From assembly GCA_963717125.1 (NCBI GenBank), contig CAVQVG010000017.1, forward strand, positions 496,001 to 560,000: a stretch of 64,000 nt of DNA. Direction: 5' to 3'. A program made the translations under genes and the position numbers. The DNA is from RYN-230 sp963717125. GTDB lineage: Bacteria > Actinomycetota > Actinomycetes > Streptosporangiales > Streptosporangiaceae. The notes below the pieces were generated by a model. That model was not told where the DNA came from. It was given only the letters and a program-made list of their open reading frames with translations, and did not search any database. Below, in pieces: positions 33,529 through 42,667 of the stretch; positions within the stretch are counted from its first letter, which is position 1, and the number at the start of each line of letters is the position of its first letter.

Positions 33529-34932
33529 TTAGCGGTTGATCCAGTTGGAGATGCGGTCCCAGAACGCCAGCAGGTTGTTTCCGTTGTTGTTGCCGCCCAT
33601 GTTGACGAGCACCAGCTTGCTGCCGTACGTGGTGCTGATATCGGGCCTCCCCTTGTAGGGGTATTCCATGATGCGGCCGCCCAGGCTGGTGTTGCCGACG
33701 TGGTAGCTGGTCTCACACGGCGCGAACGTGCGGAACGCGGCCGAGCCGGTGCCCTGGTTGCACGGGCCGGTGTTCTCTGCCGAGTGCGCGAAACTCGACA
33801 GGAAGACGAGGTACGCGTGGTTCAGCGCGGCTTGTGTGCGGAACAGGTAATAGTTGACGTCACCGGCCGAAACGCTGGGCGCGCCGGCGCAGTCGAATTC
33901 CGCGACCGACCCGAAGTTCCCCCTGGACACGGTGCGGCAGCTGTTATCCGCGGCGACCGACGCGGGGATCAGCGCGGCCAGTGTGCGCTGCGTGGCGGTC
34001 AGGCCCGGGGTCGCCGGGGGGCTCGGTGAGGTCGGCGACGCGGCCGGCGTCGGGGGTTGGGACTGGCTGGGCGCCGGGGTCGGGCTGGCCTGGCTGAACG
34101 GCGGCAGGTGTGTCGCCCCGGCCAGGATGAAGTAGAGCACGAGCAGCGCCGCGGCGCCGCCGGCCAGCAGCACCTTCTGGTTCGGCCCGCCCGGCCGCAC
34201 CGGTGGCCGCCCGGGGGGCGCGGGTGGGCCGCCGCCCGCGCCAGGTGGCCGCGCCCCCGTGACCGGCGGTGCCGCGCTGGTCACCGTCGGGCTGTGGCCC
34301 AGATCCGCCGGGTGGCCGCTGGCCGGCCGGTCGGGGCCGCTGGCCGGCGGCACCGTCGGGTCCTGGCCCGGCGGTGCGCCGCCGGAGCGCGGCGCGGGTT
34401 CCGGTGGCAGCGCGGTCACCGCATCCCCGGGTCGGCCCGGGACTGGATCCGGCGCATCCCCGACCACCCGGCCGGCTGCCGCGCCGCCAGTGCCGCGGGA
34501 TGCCGCGCCGCCGGCGCCGGCGGTCGCCGCCCCGTTGGCCGCGGCGCCGCCGGGCGCCGCGCCATTGGCCGTGGCCGGCCGCAGCCCGTCGGACACCTGG
34601 TAGCCGAGCGCGCGGGCGAACTCGCCGACGACCCACACGCAGGCGGCCGGGTCGAGCGACCGGCTCTCGGCCAGGGTGCCCGCGGTGAGCCGCACCGCGG
34701 TGTCCGGGCCAATGCCGCCGGCCTGCTGCTGCAGCATGTCGGCCACGTCGGCCCGGGCCGCGGTGCTGATCAGGCTGGCCTCGCGTGGCCATTCCGGCAG
34801 CCGGTCCTCGCAGATGCCATCGACGATGGCTGGATCGGACAGCACCCGGACACCGAAGTCGGCCACTGCCGACTGCAGCACGCTGCGCGCCTCACCGCCC
34901 GGATCGAACGTTGGCCCCACGTCGTCAGCCAT
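33529..34932 (-). CDS. Single-span membrane protein with Pro-rich linker, beside a kinase/phosphatase cluster
   Basis: The 467-residue protein begins MADDVGPTFDPGGEARSVLQ. Residues 1-110 form a helical domain (LSDPAIVDGICEDRLPEWPR, ACVWVVGEFARALGYQV) like small helical domains seen in actinobacterial kinase-associated proteins. Then come about 130 Pro/Gly/Ala residues, one transmembrane helix (VLLAGGAAALLVLYFILAG) and an extracellular C-terminal domain of about 160 residues with conserved-looking Cys. The topology resembles a transmembrane sensor or kinase substrate. The ATG follows GGGGGGAGGG. It is divergent from the vWA gene across 166 bp. Confidence 0.75.
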   Translation of the reverse strand: MADDVGPTFDPGGEARSVLQSAVADFGVRVLSDPAIVDGICEDRLPEWPREASLISTAARADVADMLQQQAGGIGPDTAVRLTAGTLAESRSLDPAACVWVVGEFARALGYQVSDGLRPATANGAAPGGAAANGAATAGAGGAASRGTGGAAAGRVVGDAPDPVPGRPGDAVTALPPEPAPRSGGAPPGQDPTVPPASGPDRPASGHPADLGHSPTVTSAAPPVTGARPPGAGGGPPAPPGRPPVRPGGPNQKVLLAGGAAALLVLYFILAGATHLPPFSQASPTPAPSQSQPPTPAASPTSPSPPATPGLTATQRTLAALIPASVAADNSCRTVSRGNFGSVAEFDCAGAPSVSAGDVNYYLFRTQAALNHAYLVFLSSFAHSAENTGPCNQGTGSAAFRTFAPCETSYHVGNTSLGGRIMEYPYKGRPDISTTYGSKLVLVNMGGNNNGNNLLAFWDRISNWINR

Positions 34933-35098
34933 GGACAGACCCTCCCCCCAGGGTCAGACCGCCGAGTCTAACAACCCAGCATCGATATCACTACTCTCAG
35001 TATTTTCCCAGGTCACGGGATAGATTTGCGGGAGTCGGCCGGGTTAGGGTGGGAACTTCCGAGGGGGTCATGTCGGCCGCGGCGGGGGAGGCCAGGGC

Positions 35099-35812
35099 AT
35101 GCCGGAAAGCGTCACGATCATGCCTGGGGGCGGCGTATCCCGCCGCCCGCTGCACTTCTTCATCCTGGCCGACTGCTCCGGCTCGATGAAGACCGACGGC
35201 CGGATGCAGGCGCTCAACTTCGCCATCGCCAGCATGCTGCCCCAGCTCGCGGCCTGGGAGCGGGAGCAGGAACAGGCCCAGGTGCTGATCCGGGCCATCG
35301 CGTTCGCGGACGAGGCGACCTGGCACATTCCGGCGCCGCTGCCGGCCGCCGGGGCCCGCTGGAAACCCCTGCACCACGTGGAGAAGGGGCTCACCCACAT
35401 GGGCGCGGCGTTCCAGTTGCTGGCCGACGCGCTGCAGCCCGGCCGGCTGGAAGCCCGGGCGCTCCGCCCCGCCGTCTTGCTGATCACCGACGGCAGGCCC
35501 ACCGACCCAGCCGAGTTCGAAGCCGGGCTGCGCGTGCTGTTCGCCGCCCCAGCCGGCCGGGCCGCGACCCGGCTGGCCGTCGCCATCGGCCGGTCGGCCA
35601 GCTCCGAGTACCTGTCCCGGTTCGTCGCCGACCCGGCCGTCCCGGTGCTGGTCGCGGACAGCGCCGAGGAGATCGTGCAGCAGCTGACCACCGCCTCGCT
35701 GGCCGCTTCCCGGCTGTCCGAGGTGGGGGCGGACCGGGGCGAGATCGCCGGCCGGCTGATCCAGCCGTCGCTGGCCGGCGCCCGGGCGCCGGACGACGAC
35801 ACGATTGTCTGA
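35099..35812 (+). CDS. TerY-like von Willebrand factor A domain protein
   Basis: The 237-residue protein is a single vWA domain with an intact MIDAS: Asp25-x-Ser27-x-Ser29 in FFILADCSGSMK, a Thr in GLTHMGAAF and Asp in LLITDGRPTD. It lacks a membrane segment and should be cytoplasmic, binding a partner through a metal ion. GGGGGAGG precedes the ATG. It stands first in a run with a PP2C phosphatase and a protein kinase, the TerY-type triad proposed from comparative genomics as a phosphorylation-based signalling unit. Confidence 0.88.
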   Translation: MPESVTIMPGGGVSRRPLHFFILADCSGSMKTDGRMQALNFAIASMLPQLAAWEREQEQAQVLIRAIAFADEATWHIPAPLPAAGARWKPLHHVEKGLTHMGAAFQLLADALQPGRLEARALRPAVLLITDGRPTDPAEFEAGLRVLFAAPAGRAATRLAVAIGRSASSEYLSRFVADPAVPVLVADSAEEIVQQLTTASLAASRLSEVGADRGEIAGRLIQPSLAGARAPDDDTIV

Positions 35813-35819
35813 GCCGGGC

Positions 35820-36683
35820 ATGTCCGTGCAGCCAGCGGCCCGGGGTGCGTCCCACGACTGGCAGCTGTGCACCGCGGTGGTCCGCGGCGCCTCGCACGAG
35901 CTGACCGGGCTGCCGCTGCAGGACGCGGCGGGCAGCCGGGCGATCCGCGGCGGGCTCGCGCTGGCCGTGGCCGACGGCCACGGCCACCGGCGGCACTTCC
36001 GCAGCGCCCGCGGCGCCGAACTGGCCGTCGAGGCCGGGCTGGGCGCGGCCGCCGGGCTGGCCCCCCGGCTGGCGGTCAGCCCGCGGGCCGCCGGGCTGAC
36101 CGCGACCGCCCGCGCCGAGCTGGTTCCGGCCGTGCTCCGCAGCTGGCAGCGGACGGTGCACGACGATCTGGCCGAACGCCCCCTGGCCGCCGGTGAGCTG
36201 CGGCTGGTCCGCCCGGATGACCCGGTGACCGTGCCTTACGGCAGCACCCTGCTGCTGGCCGTGGCCACGTGGCCGTGGCTGCTGCTGGGCCAGATCGGCG
36301 ACGGTGACATCGTCGCGGTCGGGCCGGACGGGACGGCGACGCTGCCGGTGCCCGGTGACCCGCGGCTCGACGGGGTGCGTACCACCAGCCTGTGCCAGCC
36401 GGACGCGGCGGACGCGTTCCGGCTGGCCGCGGTGCATCTCGGCGGCCGCCCGCCGGCCGCGGTGCTGCTGGCCACCGACGGGTTCGGCAACGCGCAGACC
36501 GCCGAGCCCTGGTATCCGCTGTTCGGCGCCGACCTGGTCCGGCTGGGCCGGCAGCATGGCCCGGACTGGGTCCGCGCCCAGCTGCCGGCCTGGGTGGCCC
36601 GGTGCGCGTCCGCCGATGGCAGCGGTGACGACGCCGCGGCCGCGCTCCTGCTGGCGGCCCCGGTGGCCGGGTGGCCGTCATGA
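35820..36683 (+). CDS. PP2C-family protein phosphatase
   Basis: The 287-residue protein starts MSVQPAARGASHDWQLCTAV. It has the PP2C metal motif ADGHGH near residue 45, QIGDGDI and LLATDGFGNA. It should remove phosphate from Ser/Thr residues, probably opposing the kinase encoded next. I chose ATG 35820, seven bases after the vWA stop, over a TTG at 35805. Its TGA overlaps the kinase ATG. Confidence 0.85.
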   Translation: MSVQPAARGASHDWQLCTAVVRGASHELTGLPLQDAAGSRAIRGGLALAVADGHGHRRHFRSARGAELAVEAGLGAAAGLAPRLAVSPRAAGLTATARAELVPAVLRSWQRTVHDDLAERPLAAGELRLVRPDDPVTVPYGSTLLLAVATWPWLLLGQIGDGDIVAVGPDGTATLPVPGDPRLDGVRTTSLCQPDAADAFRLAAVHLGGRPPAAVLLATDGFGNAQTAEPWYPLFGADLVRLGRQHGPDWVRAQLPAWVARCASADGSGDDAAAALLLAAPVAGWPS

Positions 36684-38011
36684 CGCCGCCGGGCGCGGAC
36701 TTTCCGGCTGTCGGCGACGTGGTGCGGATGGCCCGCGCCGGCACCGCGATCCGGATTACCCGGCGGGTGGCCGAGGGTGGGCAGGGCGTTGTGTATCAGG
36801 GGCTGACCGAGGCCGGCGGCCGGGTCGCGGTCAAGTGGTACCGGCCCACCGGGTATGCGGCCCGGCAGCGGCAGCTCATCGCGGCGCTGGCCGCGCACAC
36901 CCGGCCGCACCCGGCCTACGCCTGGCCGATCGACATCGTCGAGTCTGGTGGGGTGCACGGCTTCGGGTACGTGATGCACTGGGTGCCGGAGCGCTTCGGG
37001 TCGCTGGTGGAACTGCTCCGCGCCCCGCAGCAGCCGCCGTTCCGGCTGCTGGCGGCCATCGGCCGGGAACTGGTCAACGCGTTCGCCGCGCTGCACGCGA
37101 GCGGGCTGTGCTACCGGGACATCAACTTCGGCAACCTGCTGGTCGACCCGGACCGGTGCGAGGTGTCCATCGTGGACAACGACAACGTCGGCACCGAGGG
37201 CGGTGACGTGTTCGTCCGCGGCACGATGCGCTTCATGGCGCCGGAGGTCATCCGCGGCGAGGTCACCCCGTCCACCGTCACCGACCTGCACTCGATGGCG
37301 GTGTTCCTGTTCTTCCTGCTGATGCACGGGCACCCGCTGGAGGGCCGCCGGGTCCGCGCGTCCTACACCTGGCAGCCGGACGGGCACGTCTCCGAGACCA
37401 AGCTGGCGCTGCAGCACTTCGGGGCCGACCCGCTGTTCGTGTTCGACCCAGCGGACCCGGCCAACACGCCGGAGCCGGGTGACCCCATGCTGGTCTGGTG
37501 GCCCATCTACCCGCGGTTCATCCGCGACCTGTTCACCCGGGCGTTCGGCACCGGCCTGCACGACGCGTCGCTCAGCGGCCGGGTGGTCGAGGCCGAGTGG
37601 CGCCGCGCCCTGGTCCGGCTGGGCGACTGCGTGTCCGCCTGCACCTGCACGGCGGCGGTGTTCTGGGACCCGGATGACCCGCGGCTGCCCTGCTGGAACT
37701 GCTTGTCGGTGCCGCCTCCGCCGCCGCTGCTCGAGCTGCCCGGGCATCGCGTCGCGCTGTCCGAGGGGGCCGTGCTGACCGGGAACCACCTACGGCACGA
37801 CCGCGATTACCGGACCCAGCTTGCGGTGGTGGAACGGCATCCGCACCACCCGGGGGAGGTCGTGCTGCGTAATCTGAGCGAGGCGAAGTGGACGGTGCAG
37901 CCAGCTGATGAGGAGGCGAAGACGGTCAAGCCGCATCAGCGGCTGCGGGTCCGGCCGATGACGATCAACTTCGGCCCGGTACGTGGGTCCATCCGGGGGA
38001 GGGCGGGATGA
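36680..38011 (+). CDS. Atypical Ser/Thr protein kinase with C-terminal Cys cluster
   Basis: The 443-residue protein has a Gly-rich loop (AEGGQGVVY), Lys52 in VAVKWY, and a catalytic loop YRDINFGNLL with Asp147 and Asn152. At the DFG position it has DND (166-168). HRD is replaced by YRD and DFG by DND, a pattern I associate with the kinases of TerY/PP2C triads. Near residues 315-340 a CxxxCxC plus CxxC set suggests a zinc ribbon; a beta-rich C-terminal part follows. There is no transmembrane span. ATG overlaps the phosphatase TGA, and its own TGA overlaps the next ATG. Confidence 0.87.
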   Translation: MTPPGADFPAVGDVVRMARAGTAIRITRRVAEGGQGVVYQGLTEAGGRVAVKWYRPTGYAARQRQLIAALAAHTRPHPAYAWPIDIVESGGVHGFGYVMHWVPERFGSLVELLRAPQQPPFRLLAAIGRELVNAFAALHASGLCYRDINFGNLLVDPDRCEVSIVDNDNVGTEGGDVFVRGTMRFMAPEVIRGEVTPSTVTDLHSMAVFLFFLLMHGHPLEGRRVRASYTWQPDGHVSETKLALQHFGADPLFVFDPADPANTPEPGDPMLVWWPIYPRFIRDLFTRAFGTGLHDASLSGRVVEAEWRRALVRLGDCVSACTCTAAVFWDPDDPRLPCWNCLSVPPPPPLLELPGHRVALSEGAVLTGNHLRHDRDYRTQLAVVERHPHHPGEVVLRNLSEAKWTVQPADEEAKTVKPHQRLRVRPMTINFGPVRGSIRGRAG

Positions 38012-39555
38012 ACGAGCTCGTGGTCAGCCACGGCGATCAGCGTGCTGTGCTGCAACCCGGACAGGTCGGCTACGTGGGGCGCCGCGACGACAGCGTGGTG
38101 GTGGTCACTGACCCGCGGGTGTCCAGGGAGCACGTCCGGCTCAGCTGGGGTGCGCAGGGCTGGGTGCTGGAGAACGTGGGCCGGAGTGGGACGTTCGTGC
38201 TCGGCCAGCCGGTGGCCCAGTACTACCTGGGGCGGCCGGTGGAGGCCCGGCTAGCCGTGCCGGACGGCCCGGCGGTGCGGTTCGAGCCGGTCCCGGCCGG
38301 CGAGGACGCGTCCGGCGCCCCGGCGGCGGCGGCACCAGCGGCCGGGGCAGCCGCCCCCGCGGCAGCGGCACCAGCGGCCGGGGCAGCCGCAGCTGGGGCG
38401 GCGGCTGGGGCAGCCGCAGCCGGGGCGGCGGCTGCGGCTGGGCCAGCGGCCGGGGCAGCGGCAGCGGCGGCGCCGGGGGCAGCCGCGGCGCCGGGGGCAG
38501 CCGCGCCCGCGGCGCGACCCGCGCCCCCGGCGGCAGCCGGGCCGGCCGGGCACGCCGCGCCGCGGAAGGCCGGCGACCCGCTGGGCGGGCAGTTCATCGG
38601 CGCGCTGCGCATCCTGGTGCCGATGGGCGCCTGGCTGCGCGACCCGGCCATGCGGCAGTGGCCCCGGCTGCTGGTCACCGCGTACGCGCTCACCCCGCTG
38701 ATCCTGCTCATCGTGCTGCAGCACAACGCGGACCTGGTCACGCTGGGCTGGGTGTACTGCCTGTACGTGGCCCCGCTGTGGGCGCTGGTGTTCTGGTTCC
38801 TGATCCGGCCGGGCCCGCTGGCCCGGCTGCACCTGATCGTCGCGGCGATCATCATCGCGGCGGAATTCGTGCTGATCCCGGCGCTGACCCTGCCCTGGGA
38901 GCGCGCGCTGGCCCCACCCACCACCAGCCACAGCCTGTTCGGCTGGGTGATCGGGGTCGGCCTGCCCGAGGAGCTGACCAAGGCGCTGCCGGTGATGGTG
39001 CTGGCCATCGTGCTGCTCAAGGTCCGGCACGTCAAGCTGGACGTCCGGATGTGGATGTTCCTGGCCACACTGTCCGGGCTGTTCTTCGGCGCGTACGAGG
39101 CGTCCAAGGTCTACGTGCCCAACGCGATCATCGCGATCGCCCGCGGCTCGGCGTTCGGCATCCCGGAATTCGCTGAGCGGGTGTTCGTGGACGGCCTGCA
39201 GCACGCGCTGTGGGCCGGCATCGCCGGCTTCTTCATCGGCCTGGGCACCAACTACCGGCGGCAGCGGATCCCGCTGTGGCTGCTCGGCATCGCCGTGCCC
39301 ATGGTGCTACACGGGCTGAACGACTGGATCCTGACCTGGCCGTCCACGTCGGCCGAATGGGGGTGGATTCTGATCCAGGCCTTCTCGCTGTTCCTGTTCC
39401 TCGGCTACACGGCGTCCGCCGTAGCCATCGAGAAACGGGTCCGGCACACCCCGGTGTTCCGCGGCGATTCGATGCTGATGGACGCGTCCCGGTTCCGCGA
39501 CCCCGCGCCGCCCGGGGCCGAGCCCAGCCACGATCGCCCCGCTGAACTGCGCTGA
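38008..39555 (+). CDS. FHA domain fused to a PrsW-type intramembrane protease
   Basis: The 515-residue protein has an N-terminal FHA domain (residues 1-95; GYVGRRDDSVVVV, VSREHVRLSW, NVGRSGTFVLG) that should bind phosphothreonine. About 90 residues of nearly pure Ala/Gly/Pro follow, then a PrsW domain with about eight membrane helices. PrsW catalytic motifs are present: EELTK (321-325), FGAYE (Glu364), LQHALWAG and HGLND (His435, Asp439). PrsW of Bacillus cleaves an anti-sigma factor. Here the FHA domain is presumably the input from the adjacent kinase. The ATG overlaps the kinase TGA. Confidence 0.88.
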   Translation: MNELVVSHGDQRAVLQPGQVGYVGRRDDSVVVVTDPRVSREHVRLSWGAQGWVLENVGRSGTFVLGQPVAQYYLGRPVEARLAVPDGPAVRFEPVPAGEDASGAPAAAAPAAGAAAPAAAAPAAGAAAAGAAAGAAAAGAAAAAGPAAGAAAAAAPGAAAAPGAAAPAARPAPPAAAGPAGHAAPRKAGDPLGGQFIGALRILVPMGAWLRDPAMRQWPRLLVTAYALTPLILLIVLQHNADLVTLGWVYCLYVAPLWALVFWFLIRPGPLARLHLIVAAIIIAAEFVLIPALTLPWERALAPPTTSHSLFGWVIGVGLPEELTKALPVMVLAIVLLKVRHVKLDVRMWMFLATLSGLFFGAYEASKVYVPNAIIAIARGSAFGIPEFAERVFVDGLQHALWAGIAGFFIGLGTNYRRQRIPLWLLGIAVPMVLHGLNDWILTWPSTSAEWGWILIQAFSLFLFLGYTASAVAIEKRVRHTPVFRGDSMLMDASRFRDPAPPGAEPSHDRPAELR

Positions 39556-39597
39556 CCTTTCATTCATCGCCGCCGGCGCGGGTTCGGCACTACCTGA

Positions 39598-39637
39598 GTG
39601 ATTCATTCACGCATACCGGTCTGCATGAATGATTCAG
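39598..39637. terminator. Imperfect inverted repeat between convergent genes
   Basis: Arms 39598-39613 (gtgattcattcacgca) and 39622-39637 (tgcatgaatgattcag) pair with three mismatches around an 8-base loop. They lie between the convergent FHA-PrsW and upp genes. It may be a terminator or, given the repeated attcat core, a binding site. Confidence 0.5.
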
Positions 39638-39656
39638 CCACGCACTTGGGGCGGCG

Positions 39657-40298
39657 TTAGACCTCGCCGAACAGGCGGTCGCCGGCGTCGCCCAGGCCGG
39701 GGATGATGTACCCGCGCTCGTTCAGCCGCTCGTCCAGGGCCGCGATCACCACCCGGACCGGCAGCGGCTCGTCGCCGGGGAACGTGGCGGCCAGCCGGTC
39801 CACGCCCTCCGGCGCGGCCAGCAGGCTGACCGCGGTGACCGAGGCGGCTTCCCGCTGGGCCAGCATGGTGATGACGGTCTCCAGGGTGCCCCCGGTGGCC
39901 AGCATGGGATCGAGCACGAAGACGTCGCGGCCGGACAGGTTGGCCGGCAGCCGGTTGGCGTAGGTGGCCGCGACCAGCGACTCCTCGTCCCGGGCCAGCC
40001 CGACGAAGCCCACGTCGGCGGTGGGCAGCAAATGGATCATCCCGTCCAGCATCCCGATCCCGGCGCGCAGCACCGGCACCACGAGCGGTTCCGGCCGGGC
40101 CAGCTTGACGCCCTGGGCCTCGCCCACCGGGGTCTGGACCGTCACGGGCTGAACGCGCACTTCCCGGGTGGCCTCGTAGGCGAGCAGGGTGACCAGCTCG
40201 TCGGTGAGCCGGCGGAAGGTGGGCGAGTCGGTGCTCTCGTCGCGCAGCGCGGTCAGCTTGTGCGCGATCAGCGGGTGATCGACGACCAGAGTTTGCAT
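39657..40298 (-). CDS. upp: Uracil phosphoribosyltransferase
   Basis: This 213-residue enzyme joins uracil and PRPP to UMP. It starts MQTLVVDHPLIAHKLTALRD and has VPVLRAGIGMLDGM, the PRPP loop VLDPMLATGGTLETVI and the C-terminal YIIPGLGDAGDRLFG uracil-binding segment. Length and motifs are standard. It salvages the uracil produced by the pyrimidine phosphorylase pathway. The ATG is at 40298; an upstream extension has no family support. Confidence 0.95.
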   Translation of the reverse strand: MQTLVVDHPLIAHKLTALRDESTDSPTFRRLTDELVTLLAYEATREVRVQPVTVQTPVGEAQGVKLARPEPLVVPVLRAGIGMLDGMIHLLPTADVGFVGLARDEESLVAATYANRLPANLSGRDVFVLDPMLATGGTLETVITMLAQREAASVTAVSLLAAPEGVDRLAATFPGDEPLPVRVVIAALDERLNERGYIIPGLGDAGDRLFGEV

Positions 40299-40458
40299 GA
40301 TCGGTATTGTGTCGCAGGCGGGCCCGGGTCGGGGCTGGCCTGCCGGTGAACACGCGGTAATCCGCAGGCCACGTGCGCGGTCAATTGTCATCGAGCGTTC
40401 TCACGCTGGCCATGGCATTGCCGCCGCTGGCGCCATGCCGCGGCCGCATGGTGGGAGC

Positions 40459-41655
40459 GTGCGGATCGGGATCATTGCAGAGTCTTTCCCGCCCGATGTC
40501 AACGGCGTGGCGAACAGCGTGCTCCGGGTGGCCGAGCACCTGGTAGCCCGGGGTCACGAGCCCTTGGTGGTCGCGCCCCAGCCGGCCGGCGCCGCAGCCG
40601 ACGGCGGCCAGCCCGCCGACCCTGGGTATCCGGTGCGCCGGGTGCCGTCCGTGCCGCTGCCCGGGTACCCGACGTTCCGGCTCGGGCTCGGGTCCGCGGT
40701 GATCCGCCGCTGGCTGACCGAGCACCGGGCCGAGGTGGTCCATCTGGCCAGCCCGTTCGTGCTCGGCGCCCGCGGCATGGTGTCCGCGCGGCAGCTGCGG
40801 CTGCCCACCGTGGCCGTCTACCAGACGGACGTGCCCGGCTACGCCCGTGCCTACCGGCTGGGCGCCGCCGCCGAGGTGGCCGCCTGGCGCTGGGTGCGCC
40901 GGATCCACAACGCCGCCGACCGCACCCTGGCCCCGTCCACGGCCAGCGCCGAGCGGCTGCGGGCGCACGGCATCGAGCGGGTCTGGCTGTGGGGCCGGGG
41001 GGTGGACTGCCAGCGGTTCAACCCGGCGCACCGCAGCGAGTCGCTGCGCCGGTCGCTGGCGCCACGCGGTGAGATCCTGGTCGGCTACGTCGGGCGGCTG
41101 GCCAACGAGAAGCGGGTGGACCTGCTCGCGCCGATCGCCGGGCTGCCCGGGACCCGGCTGATCATCGTGGGCGGCGGGCCCGCCGAAGACCGGCTACGCA
41201 AGGTCATGCCGGCCGCGGTCTTCCTCGGCCAGCACCGCGGCGAGCAGCTGGCCCGGATCTTCGCCAGTCTCGACGTGTTCGTGCACAGCGGCTGCCACGA
41301 GACGTTCGGCCAGACCATCCAGGAGGCGGCGGCCAGCGGGCTGCCGGTGGTCGCGCCGGCCGTGGGCGGACCGATCGACCTGGTCAACGACGGCATCACC
41401 GGATACCTGGTGCCGCCCGGCGACGCTGCCGCGCTGGCCCGGGCGGCGGCCCGGCTGGTGGCCGACCCGTGGGTCCGGGCGGCGCAGGGTCGCGCTGCCC
41501 GGCAGCGGGTGCTGGCCCGCAGTTGGGCCGCTGTCGGTGATGCGCTGCTCGGTCACTACGCGGCCGTGCTGGCCGGCCACGGGGCGGCGGCCGAGCCCGG
41601 CCGCGGGCCGGACCCCGGCCGGGGCGCCGAGGGCGAGGCGCTGTCGGCGGCTTAA
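40459..41655 (+). CDS. GT4 glycosyltransferase, mannosyltransferase-like
   Basis: The protein of about 398 residues starts VRIGIIAESFPPDVNGVANS, the typical opening of GDP-mannose-dependent alpha-mannosyltransferases of the MgtA/PimB type. It has GRGVDCQRFNPAHR, VGYVGRLANEKRVDLL, IIVGGGPAEDRLR and the nucleotide-sugar motif HETFGQTIQEAAASG (EX7E). It probably adds mannose to a lipid or glycan at the cytoplasmic membrane face. GTG 40459 gives the conserved start; ATG 40435 is possible. Confidence 0.85.
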   Translation: MRIGIIAESFPPDVNGVANSVLRVAEHLVARGHEPLVVAPQPAGAAADGGQPADPGYPVRRVPSVPLPGYPTFRLGLGSAVIRRWLTEHRAEVVHLASPFVLGARGMVSARQLRLPTVAVYQTDVPGYARAYRLGAAAEVAAWRWVRRIHNAADRTLAPSTASAERLRAHGIERVWLWGRGVDCQRFNPAHRSESLRRSLAPRGEILVGYVGRLANEKRVDLLAPIAGLPGTRLIIVGGGPAEDRLRKVMPAAVFLGQHRGEQLARIFASLDVFVHSGCHETFGQTIQEAAASGLPVVAPAVGGPIDLVNDGITGYLVPPGDAAALARAAARLVADPWVRAAQGRAARQRVLARSWAAVGDALLGHYAAVLAGHGAAAEPGRGPDPGRGAEGEALSAA

Positions 41656-41760
41656 CTTTGCGCCTCCGGGGGCGCTTTACCCGCCGCCTTCCCTCGTCGC
41701 TCAGTCGCTTCGCTCCCTCGCTCCTCAGTCCAGTCGGCGGCGCGCCCCCTTCGGCGCGGG
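41656..41760. other. Hairpin-rich intergenic spacer
   Basis: The 105 bp between the convergent glycosyltransferase and Sco1-like genes hold a GC hairpin (gcgcc/ggcgc at about 41661-41676), a run of tcgctc-type direct repeats, and a second inverted repeat (cgcgcc/ggcgcg) near 41740-41757. It is probably a bidirectional terminator region. No open frame with coding features is seen. Confidence 0.5.
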
Positions 41761-42489
41761 TCAGTCCAGCAGGTTCCGGGCGAGCATCGCGATGCCGTGG
41801 CCCCAGCTGGCCAGCTGGCTGGCGGGCAGGTAGGCGGAACCGGACTTGGTGTGGTCGGCCATCGGCATGGCCAGGTAGCGTTCCCGGCCGTGCCGGTCGA
41901 TGACGTACACGGCCGAGGTGTGCTGCACGTCGGCGTTCGGGTTGGGCGCGCTGACCGCGATGTGGTAGCCCTGCCAGACCGAGCGGAGCAGCGGCACCGG
42001 CCCGGTGAAAAAGTGCCAGTCCGGGATGGTGACCAGCCCGTGCTCGCGGGAGTACGCGGCCATGGCCGGCACCTCGGTGTAGTACGGATTCACATTGACC
42101 GCGGCGAACACCACCTCGCTGGCCTGGGCGCCCAGGTCGTGGTAGGCGTCCACGAACTCCTGGGACACCAGCGGGCAGATGTCCGTGCAGTGCGGGTCCA
42201 TGAACTGCAGCACCACGACCTTGCCGCGCAGGCTGGCCAGGGTCAGCCGGTGGCCCTGCTGGTCGGTCAGCGTGAAGCCGGGCGCTGGGGTGCGCGACAG
42301 CGCGGACAGCGACATCAGGTTGGCCAGGCTGGTGGGCATGTCGGCGGGCAGGCCGGACACCCGGGGCAGCTGCATGGCGGTGGGGGTCTCGTGCCGGGCG
42401 ACCAGGTAGGCCGGGATGGCCGCAGCCGCCCCGACCAGCACCGTCAGGGCGACGGCCAGCAGGGCTAGCCGCGCCTTCAGCTGGACCAC
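41761..42489 (-). CDS. Sco1/SenC-family copper or thiol protein
   Basis: The 242-residue protein has an N-terminal membrane anchor (LALLAVALTVLVGAAAAIPA) and a thioredoxin-like domain with the CxxxC metal motif in HCTDICP. The distal His in VQHTSAVYVIDRHG is present, so copper binding is plausible. Sco proteins deliver copper to cytochrome oxidase or act as thiol reductants outside the membrane. The start is GTG at 42489. It is divergent from efeO, with 178 bp between the starts. Confidence 0.88.
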   Translation of the reverse strand: MVQLKARLALLAVALTVLVGAAAAIPAYLVARHETPTAMQLPRVSGLPADMPTSLANLMSLSALSRTPAPGFTLTDQQGHRLTLASLRGKVVVLQFMDPHCTDICPLVSQEFVDAYHDLGAQASEVVFAAVNVNPYYTEVPAMAAYSREHGLVTIPDWHFFTGPVPLLRSVWQGYHIAVSAPNPNADVQHTSAVYVIDRHGRERYLAMPMADHTKSGSAYLPASQLASWGHGIAMLARNLLD

Positions 42490-42667
42490 CTCCCTCGGTG
42501 CCTGCCGAGCATAGTCCGAGCCGGGCCGGGTTCCCGGCCCGGCGTCGTATGTCCATGGCCAAAATGGGCGGTGAATGTTCCTCGAACGGCCATACTTACC
42601 GGGGAAAGGCGGGCGCGGCCGGATATTCTGGCGCTCGCAACGGGTCGTTCCATGCTGAGGGGGTCAG

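Noticed and set aside
38310..38570. Ala/Gly/Pro-rich stretch in the FHA-PrsW gene as a frameshift artefact
   Set aside because: The frame is open on both sides with correct FHA and PrsW motifs; such linkers are common between FHA and membrane domains.
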